Shown in pieces: positions 52,873-60,215 of a stretch of 64,000 bases of DNA; positions within the stretch are counted from its first letter, which is position 1; every line of letters starts with the position of its first letter. Source of the stretch: Mycolicibacterium moriokaense (GTDB lineage: Bacteria; Actinomycetota; Actinomycetes; Mycobacteriales; Mycobacteriaceae); NCBI RefSeq assembly GCF_003201655.1, contig NZ_QJJU01000016.1:1-64000 (forward strand), in the 5' to 3' direction. Made by a program: the position numbers and the translations under genes. Under the pieces are notes generated by a model. It made no database searches, was not told the origin of the DNA, and was given only the letters and a program-made list of their open reading frames with translations.

Positions 52873-54525
52873 ATGACCAGCACGATGGCGAGCCATCATG
52901 ACAACACTGCCGAGCCGGCGTCCGAGCACACCGTCGACATCCACACCACAGCGGGCAAGCTCGCCGACCTGCGCAAGCGGACCGAGGAGACTCTGCACCC
53001 GGTCGGCGAGGCGGTGGTCGAGAAGGTCCACGCCAAGGGCAAGCTGACCGCACGCGAGCGGATCCTCGCCCTGCTCGACGACGATTCGTTCGTCGAACTC
53101 GACGCGTTGGCACGCCATCGGAGCACCAACTTCGGTCTCGAGGCCAACCGGCCGTTGGGCGACGGTGTGGTGACCGGCTACGGCACCATCGACGGCCGCG
53201 AGGTGTGCATCTTCAGCCAGGATGCGACGGTCTTCGGCGGCAGCCTCGGCGAGGTTTACGGCGAGAAGATCGTCAAGGTGCAGGAGCTCGCGATCAAGAC
53301 CGGCCGGCCGCTGATCGGTATCAACGACGGTGCGGGCGCGCGCATCCAGGAGGGCGTCGTCTCTCTGGGCCTGTACAGCAGCATCTTCCACAACAACATC
53401 CTTGCCTCCGGAGTCATCCCGCAGATCTCGCTGATCATGGGCGCCGCCGCAGGCGGGCACGTGTACTCCCCTGCGCTCACCGACTTCGTGGTGATGGTCG
53501 ACCAGACCAGCCAGATGTTCATCACCGGGCCTGACGTCATCAAGACCGTCACCGGCGAAGAGGTGACGATGGAGGAACTCGGGGGCGCGCACACCCACAT
53601 GGCCAAGTCGGGTCTGGCGCACTACGTGGCGACCGGCGAGCAGGATGCGTTCGACTACGTGCGCGACCTGCTGTCCTACCTGCCGTCCAACAACTACGCC
53701 GACCCGCCGCGCTACGCCGTGCCGGCGTCCGCGGGCGCGATCGAAGACAACCTGACCGACGAAGACCTCGAACTGGACACGCTGATCCCGGATTCGCCGA
53801 ACCAGCCCTATGACATGCACGAAGTCATCACGCGCATCCTCGACGACGACGAGTTCCTCGAGGTCCAGGCCGGCTACGCGACCAACATCATCGTCGGGTT
53901 CGGACGCGTCGACGGCCGCCCCGTTGGCATCGTGGCCAACCAGCCCACCCAGTTCGCTGGCTGCCTGGACATCAACGCCTCAGAGAAGGCGGCTCGGTTC
54001 ATCCGCACCTGCGACTGCTTCAACGTTCCGATCGTGATGCTGGTCGACGTGCCCGGGTTCCTGCCGGGCACCGAGCAGGAGTACAACGGCATCATCCGGC
54101 GCGGCGCCAAGCTGCTCTACGCCTACGGCGAGGCCACAGTCGCCAAGATCACAGTGATCACCCGAAAGGCCTACGGCGGCGCGTACTGCGTCATGGGCTC
54201 AAAGGAGATGGGCGCCGACGTCAACGTCGCCTGGCCCACCGCTCAAATCGCGGTGATGGGCGCCTCCGGCGCGGTCGGCTTCGTCTACCGTTCGCAGCTC
54301 AAGGAGGCGTCGACTAAGGGTGAGGACGTTGACGCGCTGCGGCTGGAACTGCAGCAGGAGTACGAGGACACGCTCGTCAATCCCTACATCGCCGCCGAGC
54401 GAGGCTACGTCGACGCGGTGATCCCGCCGTCACACACCCGCGGCTACGTCTCGACGTCGCTGCGGCTGCTGGAACGCAAGATCACGCAGGTACCACCGAA
54501 AAAGCACGGGAACATTCCACTGTGA
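52873..54525 (+). CDS. accD5: Acyl-CoA carboxylase beta (carboxyltransferase) subunit AccD5
   Basis: Moves CO2 from biotin to propionyl-CoA (and acetyl-CoA), giving methylmalonyl-CoA for methyl-branched lipids. The 550-residue crotonase-like protein has the oxyanion-hole segments DGAGARIQEGVVSLGLYS and IMGAAAGGHVYSPAL in the N-domain and FLPGTEQEYNGIIRRGAKLL and KAYGGAYCVMGSK in the C-domain. ATG 52873 gives the known N-terminus; accE5 begins in its stop (GTGA). Partners: AccE5, AccA3. Confidence 0.97.
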   Translation: MTSTMASHHDNTAEPASEHTVDIHTTAGKLADLRKRTEETLHPVGEAVVEKVHAKGKLTARERILALLDDDSFVELDALARHRSTNFGLEANRPLGDGVVTGYGTIDGREVCIFSQDATVFGGSLGEVYGEKIVKVQELAIKTGRPLIGINDGAGARIQEGVVSLGLYSSIFHNNILASGVIPQISLIMGAAAGGHVYSPALTDFVVMVDQTSQMFITGPDVIKTVTGEEVTMEELGGAHTHMAKSGLAHYVATGEQDAFDYVRDLLSYLPSNNYADPPRYAVPASAGAIEDNLTDEDLELDTLIPDSPNQPYDMHEVITRILDDDEFLEVQAGYATNIIVGFGRVDGRPVGIVANQPTQFAGCLDINASEKAARFIRTCDCFNVPIVMLVDVPGFLPGTEQEYNGIIRRGAKLLYAYGEATVAKITVITRKAYGGAYCVMGSKEMGADVNVAWPTAQIAVMGASGAVGFVYRSQLKEASTKGEDVDALRLELQQEYEDTLVNPYIAAERGYVDAVIPPSHTRGYVSTSLRLLERKITQVPPKKHGNIPL

Positions 54526-54791
54526 GCGGCGCGAACGATTCAGCAGAAGTGAGCGACGAACAGCAGTCCCAAGCGCAGGACCACGAAGCGCATATTCAGG
54601 TCGTCAAGGGTCGGCCGACCGATGACGAGATGGCCGCGGTGATCACCGTGCTCGCCGCCTCGTCGAGCACGCCACCGGAGCCGCGGGAACAAGAAGAGAA
54701 CCTGTGGGGCCATCCGGTCGACCGGCTGCGCTACGCGACTTTCAGCTGGCAACGCGTCACACTGGTCGAACGGACGCACATGCGCAAATGA
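54522..54791 (+). CDS. accE5: Acyl-CoA carboxylase epsilon subunit AccE5
   Basis: An 89-residue small subunit that joins AccA3 to AccD5 and stimulates the complex. The N-terminal third is acidic and disordered-looking; the conserved part is VVKGRPTDDEMAAVITVLAA followed by LWGHPVDRLRY and the Trp-rich end FSWQRVTL. It overlaps accD5 (GTGA) and its TGA overlaps the maf ATG. Confidence 0.93.
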   Translation: MSGANDSAEVSDEQQSQAQDHEAHIQVVKGRPTDDEMAAVITVLAASSSTPPEPREQEENLWGHPVDRLRYATFSWQRVTLVERTHMRK

Positions 54792-55429
54792 CGCGGATCA
54801 TCCTCGCGTCGGCGTCCTCCGGCCGCCGGAAAGTGTTGCGCCAGGCCGGAATCGAGCCGCTCGTCATCGTCTCCGGTGTCGACGAGGACGCGGCGATGGC
54901 GCAGCTGGGGCCGCAAGCCACCCCCGACGAGTCAACGACCGCACTGGCCGTCGCGAAGGCCGATGCCGTCGTGGCGTCCCTCGGCGCGGACATCGCCGCG
55001 GACTGCGTCGTGATTGGCTGCGATTCGATGCTGTACCGCAATGGTGCGCTAGCGGGCAAACCTCATTCGGCCGACGCGGCGCGGTTGCAGTGGCAGCAGA
55101 TGGCAGGCAGTGAAGGAGACCTGTACACCGGACATTGCGTCATTCGGTTGCGCGATGGCGCCGTTGCATATCATCGCGGCGAATCAACTTGTACCACTGT
55201 GTTTTTCGGTGCACCGACGGACACTGAACTGGATGCTTACATACGCAGCGGGGAACCACTCCGAGTCGCTGGAGCGTTCACTCTGGACGGCCTCGGCGGT
55301 TGGTTCGTCGAGGCGGTTCGGGGAGACCCTTCAAGTGTGATCGGGATCGGTTTGCCGCTGACCCGGCGACTACTGCAGGACGCGGGGCTGTCGCTGGTCG
55401 ACCTGTGGGAGGCCAATCCACTGAGGTGA
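54788..55429 (+). CDS. maf: Maf-family nucleotide pyrophosphatase
   Basis: Maf/HAM1-like house-cleaning pyrophosphatase acting on modified or canonical NTPs. The 213-residue protein has LASASSGRRKVLRQAG at the start, DCVVIGCDSML (metal site) and GKPHSADAA, ending GIGLPLTRRLLQ. ATG 54788 overlaps the accE5 stop as ATGA. Gene order accD5-accE5-maf-sseA is the mycobacterial standard, here interrupted by a methyltransferase gene. Confidence 0.93.
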   Translation: MTRIILASASSGRRKVLRQAGIEPLVIVSGVDEDAAMAQLGPQATPDESTTALAVAKADAVVASLGADIAADCVVIGCDSMLYRNGALAGKPHSADAARLQWQQMAGSEGDLYTGHCVIRLRDGAVAYHRGESTCTTVFFGAPTDTELDAYIRSGEPLRVAGAFTLDGLGGWFVEAVRGDPSSVIGIGLPLTRRLLQDAGLSLVDLWEANPLR

Positions 55430-56277
55430 CTACCCGGCAGCGACGGTTACCCAGCAAATACGCTGCCCGGCGAACTCTCGTAGGTGAGACCGCTTATGCT
55501 GTCGAGGTGCAATTAGGTGGCCGCGATATCGGCAAGGTAGCCAAAGCGCTATCCGAACGCAGGCATTATCACGCAGCGGTGAATATGGTGCGACTCTACA
55601 AAGAGCCTGCCCAGATGTTTCGTCGCTACCTGACGTCACGTGGCGATTACCCATTCACCACGCAGGTGAAGACGCCGTCGGGATGGCTTGATCTGCGACT
55701 CTTTACGGCGCACGACGTGCTCACGGTGAACGAGATCTTCTGCCGAGAGGACTATCGCGCCGAACCTGAGGACAAGATCGTCGTCGACTTCGGCTCGAAC
55801 ATCGGAATCTCGGCGGCATACTTTCTCTCCCGCGGGCCCGGCGTGCACGCGTATCTGTTCGAACCGCTGCCCGCTAATATCGAACGACTCGAGGTCAATC
55901 TCGCCCGGTTCCAAGACCGCTACACGCTCGAGCAGGTGGCTGTCGGCCCGACTGACGGTGAAGTCCAGTTCGACTGGGAGGAAACGGGCCGATACGGCGG
56001 AGTCGGCGCAGCGACGGGGCAGACCATCACCGTGAAGAGCCGCAATTCCACAACGGTGCTCGAAGAGGTGGTCGCTGCCCATGGTCAGATCGACGTGCTC
56101 AAGATTGACATCGAAGGACTGGAAGACGCTGTGGTCACGGGTATTCCGCAATCACTTGCCCGTAATATCCGCAAGATCTATGTCGAGTGCGATTCCGACG
56201 TCAACCCACTGACCGACACCCATAGCCTGAGCCGGTATGGAGAGATCTCCCAATTCGTTCGCCTGCCCGGAATCTGA
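55426..56277 (+). CDS. FkbM-family methyltransferase
   Basis: A 283-residue SAM methyltransferase of the FkbM type, common in polysaccharide and glycolipid loci as sugar O-methyltransferases. Motif I VVDFGSNIGISAAYFL near residue 123, FEPLPANIERLEVNL, and IDVLKIDIEGLEDAVVTG (acidic DIEG). GTG 55426 overlaps the maf stop as GTGA, so it is translated with the backbone operon although M. tuberculosis has nothing between maf and sseA. Confidence 0.88.
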   Translation: MTTRQRRLPSKYAARRTLVGETAYAVEVQLGGRDIGKVAKALSERRHYHAAVNMVRLYKEPAQMFRRYLTSRGDYPFTTQVKTPSGWLDLRLFTAHDVLTVNEIFCREDYRAEPEDKIVVDFGSNIGISAAYFLSRGPGVHAYLFEPLPANIERLEVNLARFQDRYTLEQVAVGPTDGEVQFDWEETGRYGGVGAATGQTITVKSRNSTTVLEEVVAAHGQIDVLKIDIEGLEDAVVTGIPQSLARNIRKIYVECDSDVNPLTDTHSLSRYGEISQFVRLPGI

Positions 56278-56325
56278 ATCATCTCCCAGCCACAACGGTG
56301 GCATCGACGCTTGCCGCAGGCACAG

Positions 56326-56331
56326 TAGGCT
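56326..56331 (+). promoter_or_regulatory. Candidate -10 box (TAGGCT) for sseA
   Basis: TAGGCT ends 7 nt before the GTG at 56339, with no ribosome site; supports this start and a leaderless mRNA for sseA. Confidence 0.45.
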
Positions 56332-56338
56332 CAATGGC

Positions 56339-57217
56339 GTGCCGTTAACTCCTGATCCGAGCCCCGAACTCCAGTCCTACGCGCACCCGCAGCGGCTGGT
56401 CACTCCCGACTGGCTGTCGTCGAATCTCGGCGTTACCGGCCTGGTAGTGGTCGAATCCGACGAAGATGTGCTGCTCTACGACGTCGGTCACATTCCTGGC
56501 GCGGTGAAGATCGACTGGCATGCCGACCTCAACGACCCCACTGTGCGTGACTACATCAACGGCGAGCAGTTCGCCGAGTTGATGAACCGCAAGGGCATCG
56601 CACGCGACGACACCGTTGTGATCTACGGCGACAAGAGCAACTGGTGGGCGGCGTATGCGCTGTGGGTGTTCACGTTGTTCGGCCATCCAGATGTGCGGTT
56701 GCTCGACGGCGGCCGCGATCTGTGGATCTCCAGCGGGCGCGAGACCACACTGGACGTGCCGGATCGGCCAACCTCCGGCTACCCCGTCGTCGACCGCGAC
56801 GACAGTCCGATCCGTGCATTCAAAGAAGGCGTGCTCGACATCATCGGCGCACAGCCGCTGATCGACGTCCGCTCCCCGCAGGAGTACACGGGCGAGCGGA
56901 CACACATGCCCGACTATCCAGAAGAAGGCGCGCTGCGCGGCGGTCACATCCCGACTGCGGTATCAATCCCGTGGGGCAAGGCCGCCGACGAGAATGGCCG
57001 GTTCCGCAAGCGCGAGGAACTCGAACAGCTCTACGGCTTCATCGAGCCCGACGACAAGACCGTGGTGTACTGCCGCATCGGCGAGCGGTCGAGTCACACC
57101 TGGTTCGTCTTGACGCACCTGCTCGGGCTGCCCGGCGTGCGCAACTACGACGGCTCGTGGACGGAGTGGGGGAACACCGTGCGGGTGCCGATCGCCGTGG
57201 GAGACCAACCGGGATGA
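56339..57217 (+). CDS. sseA: Thiosulfate/3-mercaptopyruvate sulfurtransferase SseA
   Basis: Two-domain rhodanese of 292 residues. The first domain holds YDVGHIPGAVKIDW, the second the active loop YCRIGERSSH with catalytic Cys245 (CRIGER pattern). Moves sulfane sulfur to thiophilic acceptors; its SufE-like neighbour suggests sulfur-transfer or Fe-S work. Start GTG 56339 preferred for the TANNNT spacing; ATGA overlap with the next gene. Confidence 0.93.
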   Translation: MPLTPDPSPELQSYAHPQRLVTPDWLSSNLGVTGLVVVESDEDVLLYDVGHIPGAVKIDWHADLNDPTVRDYINGEQFAELMNRKGIARDDTVVIYGDKSNWWAAYALWVFTLFGHPDVRLLDGGRDLWISSGRETTLDVPDRPTSGYPVVDRDDSPIRAFKEGVLDIIGAQPLIDVRSPQEYTGERTHMPDYPEEGALRGGHIPTAVSIPWGKAADENGRFRKREELEQLYGFIEPDDKTVVYCRIGERSSHTWFVLTHLLGLPGVRNYDGSWTEWGNTVRVPIAVGDQPG

Positions 57218-57639
57218 CCATGGGCGTGATGCCGGCGCCGCTGGCCGAGGTCGTGTCCGAATTCCAGGACATGGTCGGCCAGGACAAGCTCAGGCTGCTG
57301 CTTGAGTTCGCCGACGAATTGCCGCCGCTTCCAGCGCAACTCACCGAGGCGGCGATGGAGCCGGTGCCGGAATGCCAGTCGCCGCTGTTTCTTCACGTCG
57401 ATGCCGCAGACCGCGACGACGTCCGGTTGTTCTTCTCCGCGCCGGCCGAGGCGCCGACGACGCGCGGCTTCGCCTCGATCCTGGCCGCGGGACTCGACCA
57501 CCAGCGTGCCGACGACATCCTCGGCGTACCCGACGACTTCTACACTGACCTGGGCCTGGCAGCCCTGATCAGCCCGCTGCGCCTGCGCGGTTTGTCAGCA
57601 ATGCTGGCCAGGATCAAGCGCCACCTGCGTCAACGCTGA
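57214..57639 (+). CDS. SufE-family protein (Rv3284-like)
   Basis: A 141-residue SufE-like protein, a sulfur acceptor partner for cysteine desulfurase or sulfurtransferase. MPAPLAEVVSEFQDM, LLEFADELPPLP, VPECQSPLFLHVDAADRD with the conserved Cys, and the basic end RIKRHLRQR. ATG 57214 overlaps the sseA stop (ATGA). Its last seven residues are repeated at the end of the DUF998 protein at 58462-59133 because of a tandem duplication. Confidence 0.9.
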   Translation: MTMGVMPAPLAEVVSEFQDMVGQDKLRLLLEFADELPPLPAQLTEAAMEPVPECQSPLFLHVDAADRDDVRLFFSAPAEAPTTRGFASILAAGLDHQRADDILGVPDDFYTDLGLAALISPLRLRGLSAMLARIKRHLRQR

Positions 57640-57648
57640 CGCCGTTCG

Positions 57649-58329
57649 TCAGCTGAACAGAAGCTTGAATTTAGCGCTGTATTGCAACGCGTCCGGATCC
57701 CGCTTTCCGATGACCTTGGCGGGAACGCCGCCGACGATCTCCAGTTCGCCGACGTCCTGGTTGACGACTGCGTGGGCGGCCACGACGGCCCCCCGGTGGA
57801 TGTGCGTCTGCAGGATCATCGCCCGGCTGGCGATCCACACGTAATCCTCGATCACGATCGGAACCGGGATGGGGGGGAAGTCAGGATGGTTCACGTCGTG
57901 GGAGAGGCCGATAATCTGCGTGTCGCTCGCGATCGTGACATCGTCGCCGATCGCAACACCGCCACGGCAATCCAAGAGGCAACGAAACCCGATGCCGGTG
58001 CGATCCCCGATGGTCAAATACTCGATATCCCACACGGTGGTTCCGCGATTGATCGCCGTACCCTTGCCGATCGTCGCGCCGAACAGCCGAAGGTAGCCCT
58101 GGCGGATGGCATGGAACGGAATGTGGGTGACGAAGCTGTTATAGATAAGCGCACCCAGATAGTTTCGTGCCGTCCGGTAGCGCGTCACCCCTTCCTGCTC
58201 GACCCCGATGACCCGGTTGTCGGCATCCAATTCCCACTGCGGCGGTGGTGGAACCTTGAGCTTCGGGTTCGCGGCAAGCTTCCTGGCGACGTCTTCCGGG
58301 TCAGCGCTGGCAGGTTCGGCAGCCACCAA
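57649..58329 (-). CDS. Hexapeptide-repeat (LbH) acyltransferase, paralogue 2
   Basis: A 226-residue LbH acyltransferase: PEDVARKLAANPKLKVPPPP, ATIGKGTAINRGTTVWDIEY, GVAIGDDVTIASDTQIIGLSH, YVWIASRAMILQTHIHRGAVV and GVPAKVIGKRDPD. GTG start with AAAGGAG upstream. It is a tandem copy of the gene at 59143-59823 (about 28 differences by eye) and a distant paralogue of the one at 44842-45522 in the polysaccharide cluster. Likely O-acylates a surface sugar. Confidence 0.88.
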   Translation of the reverse strand: MVAAEPASADPEDVARKLAANPKLKVPPPPQWELDADNRVIGVEQEGVTRYRTARNYLGALIYNSFVTHIPFHAIRQGYLRLFGATIGKGTAINRGTTVWDIEYLTIGDRTGIGFRCLLDCRGGVAIGDDVTIASDTQIIGLSHDVNHPDFPPIPVPIVIEDYVWIASRAMILQTHIHRGAVVAAHAVVNQDVGELEIVGGVPAKVIGKRDPDALQYSAKFKLLFS

Positions 58330-58448
58330 CGAACTCCTTTCCTCGATCGGAAATAACGATACGGTGGCGACGTCGTCGCCTAGCTCTGAGTGGTTCGTTT
58401 CGAGAAGTTGATCGGCGCCGCGACCATCCCGCCGACGACGAGTTGCTT

Positions 58449-58454
58449 TATGTT
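58449..58454 (+). promoter_or_regulatory. Candidate -10 box (TATGTT) for the DUF998 gene
   Basis: TATGTT ends 7 nt before the GTG at 58462, which lacks a ribosome site; it favours 58462 over upstream in-frame starts at 58390 and 58450. Confidence 0.4.
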
Positions 58455-58461
58455 ACTTACC

Positions 58462-59133
58462 GTGAAGAGCACGCGAGCAAACCTTACGACCTGGTCGACG
58501 ATATGGCTGGCGGCTGCTCTGGTGTTCTTTCTTTGCGAGGCTATCGCGGCATCGGTCTCGCCCCGCTACAGCTACGCGACCAACTACATCAGTGAGCTCG
58601 GTGTTCCCGGCTCGTCCCCACTAGCGGTGGTCATGAATCTGGGCTTCTGGTTGCAAGGCATCTTGTTTCTAGTCGGGGCGGTGCTTGCAACTCGTGACAG
58701 TGCGACGGGTCGCCGCCGGTTGTTCATCGTCCTTGTGGCGATGACTGCCCTTGGCGACGTTCTGGTTGCAACGTTTCCCGGCAATTCGGCAGCCACCGGT
58801 CATTACAATGCGGCTTTCCTTCACTGGGTGGGCTCACTGCTGGCCATCCTGGGAGGGAACGCGGCGATCATCGCCGGATCGTCCGTCGTTGCCGGATTGG
58901 TGAAGATGCGATGGTACCGCGCAGTTTCTGTGTCCCTTGCCGTCCTCGGATTCTTGAGTCTGTTGTTCCTTGGCCACGCCGTCGGGCAATTGAATCCCGG
59001 GCTCTTTGAGAGGGGCGCCGTGTATCCGATGTTCCTCTGGCAAATGTTCTCGGCCGTCCTCCTGATCGCCCGGCGAAGAGCGGACACACCTCCGGCGAAG
59101 GGCACCGCCAAGCGCCACCTGCGCCAACGCTGA
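58462..59133 (+). CDS. DUF998 family membrane protein
   Basis: A 223-residue protein with about six hydrophobic helices and the DUF998 features RYSYATNYISELGVPGSSP, LVATFPGN and a conserved HWVGSLLAI segment. The function is unknown. Its C-terminal seven residues KRHLRQR are the tail of the SufE-like protein, gained at the duplication junction: the homologous remnant downstream ends GTA then stop. So this copy has been extended by fusion. Confidence 0.78.
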   Translation: MKSTRANLTTWSTIWLAAALVFFLCEAIAASVSPRYSYATNYISELGVPGSSPLAVVMNLGFWLQGILFLVGAVLATRDSATGRRRLFIVLVAMTALGDVLVATFPGNSAATGHYNAAFLHWVGSLLAILGGNAAIIAGSSVVAGLVKMRWYRAVSVSLAVLGFLSLLFLGHAVGQLNPGLFERGAVYPMFLWQMFSAVLLIARRRADTPPAKGTAKRHLRQR

Positions 59134-60129
59134 CGCCGTTCGTCAGCTGAACAGAAGCTTGAATTCACCGCTGTATTGCAACGCGTCCGGATCCCGCTTT
59201 CCGATGACCTTGGCCGGCACGCCACCGACGATCTCGAGGTCGCCGACGTCGCGGTTGACGACCGCATGCGCGGCCACGACGGCCCCCCGGTGGATGTGCG
59301 TCTGCAGGATCATCGCCCGGCTGGCGATCCACACGTAATCCTCGATCACGATTTGTATCAGGATGGGCGGGAAGTCAGGATGGTTCATGTCGTGGGTGCC
59401 GCCGACGATCTGCTTGTCACTGGCGATCGACACATCGTCGCCGATCGCAACACCGCCACGGCAATCCAAGAGGCAGCGAAACCCGATAGAGGTACGACTC
59501 CCGATGGTCAGATACTCGATATCCCAGACGGTCGTTCCGCAGTTGATCGCCGTACCCTTGCCGATCGTCGCGCCGAAAAACCGAAGGTAGCCCTGGCGGA
59601 TGGCATGGAACGGAATGTGAGTGACGACCTTGTTGTAGGTATGCGCAGCCAGATGGTTCCGTGCCGTCCGGTAGCGCGTCACCCCTTCCTGCGCGACGCC
59701 GATGACCCGGTTATCGGCATCCAATTCCCACTGCGGCGGCGGCGGAACCTTGAGCTTCGGGTTCGCGGCAACCTTCCTGGCGACGTCTTCCGGGTCAGCG
59801 AAGGCAGGTACGGCAACCACCAACGAACTCCATTCCTCGATCGGAAATATCGATACGGTGGCGACGACGTCGCCTAGCTCCGAGTAGTTCGTTTTCGAGA
59901 GAAGTTAATCGGCGCTGTGACCAGCTTGCCGCCAATGCTTACGACCTCGGGCAACGATATGGTTGCCCTGCTCTCGTGTTTCTTATCTGCTAGGCCACCG
60001 CGCGGTTTCCATATGCCTCGCCATCCCTCGCCGTCCTCGGATTCTTGCGCCTCGGCCGCGCCTTCGCGCAACTGAAAGCCGGGCTCTGGAAGGGCGACCG
60101 TAGCTGTCCGCCCGCCGAAGGGCACCGCC
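59110..60129. repeat. Tandem duplication, unit B (decayed, about 1020 bp)
   Basis: Second copy of the unit at 57616-59109. It keeps the tail of the SufE gene, an intact acyltransferase (paralogue 3) and a shortened, degenerate DUF998 gene. Net loss is about 474 bp, all within the DUF998 part. Confidence 0.82.
59143..59823 (-). CDS. Hexapeptide-repeat (LbH) acyltransferase, paralogue 3
   Basis: A 226-residue tandem copy of paralogue 2, with intact frame, start and LbH repeats (ATIGKGTAINCGTTVWDIEY, GVAIGDDVSIASDKQIVGGTH). Differences cluster around residues 57-66 and 140-165 and are mostly substitutions rather than disruptions, which argues for a selected second copy with perhaps different acceptor use. 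The ribosome site region is also copied. Confidence 0.86.
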   Translation of the reverse strand: MVVAVPAFADPEDVARKVAANPKLKVPPPPQWELDADNRVIGVAQEGVTRYRTARNHLAAHTYNKVVTHIPFHAIRQGYLRFFGATIGKGTAINCGTTVWDIEYLTIGSRTSIGFRCLLDCRGGVAIGDDVSIASDKQIVGGTHDMNHPDFPPILIQIVIEDYVWIASRAMILQTHIHRGAVVAAHAVVNRDVGDLEIVGGVPAKVIGKRDPDALQYSGEFKLLFS

Positions 60130-60132
60130 TGA
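59930..60132 (+). pseudogene. DUF998 gene remnant
   Basis: Fragments match the DUF998 gene: CTTACGACCTCGGGCAACGA near 59939 resembles its 5' part (near 58483), and GCCGTCCTCGGATTCTTG near 60030 to GAAGGGCACCGCC at 60117-60129 resembles its 3' part; the middle is deleted and the frame is lost. It ends GCC TGA, showing the original stop of the gene before the duplication fused SufE codons onto copy A. Confidence 0.75.
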
Positions 60133-60215
60133 TCGGCGATGCGTGCCGCCCCTTAAACTGCGGAGCGATACATTCTTAAAGACGATTCTTAGAGAACATG
60201 CCATCAGGAGGCGCA

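Larger units (their letters stand above)
57616..59109. repeat. Tandem duplication, unit A (1494 bp)
   Basis: Starts in the SufE gene at the seventh codon before its stop and runs through the acyltransferase paralogue 2 and the whole DUF998 gene. Unit B begins directly at 59110 with the same AAGCGCCACCTGCG sequence. The two acyltransferase stretches are nearly alignable base for base. Confidence 0.85.

Noticed and set aside
52858..53820. 320-aa minus-strand frame opposite accD5
   Set aside because: Shadow with no recognisable domain; accD5 is certain.
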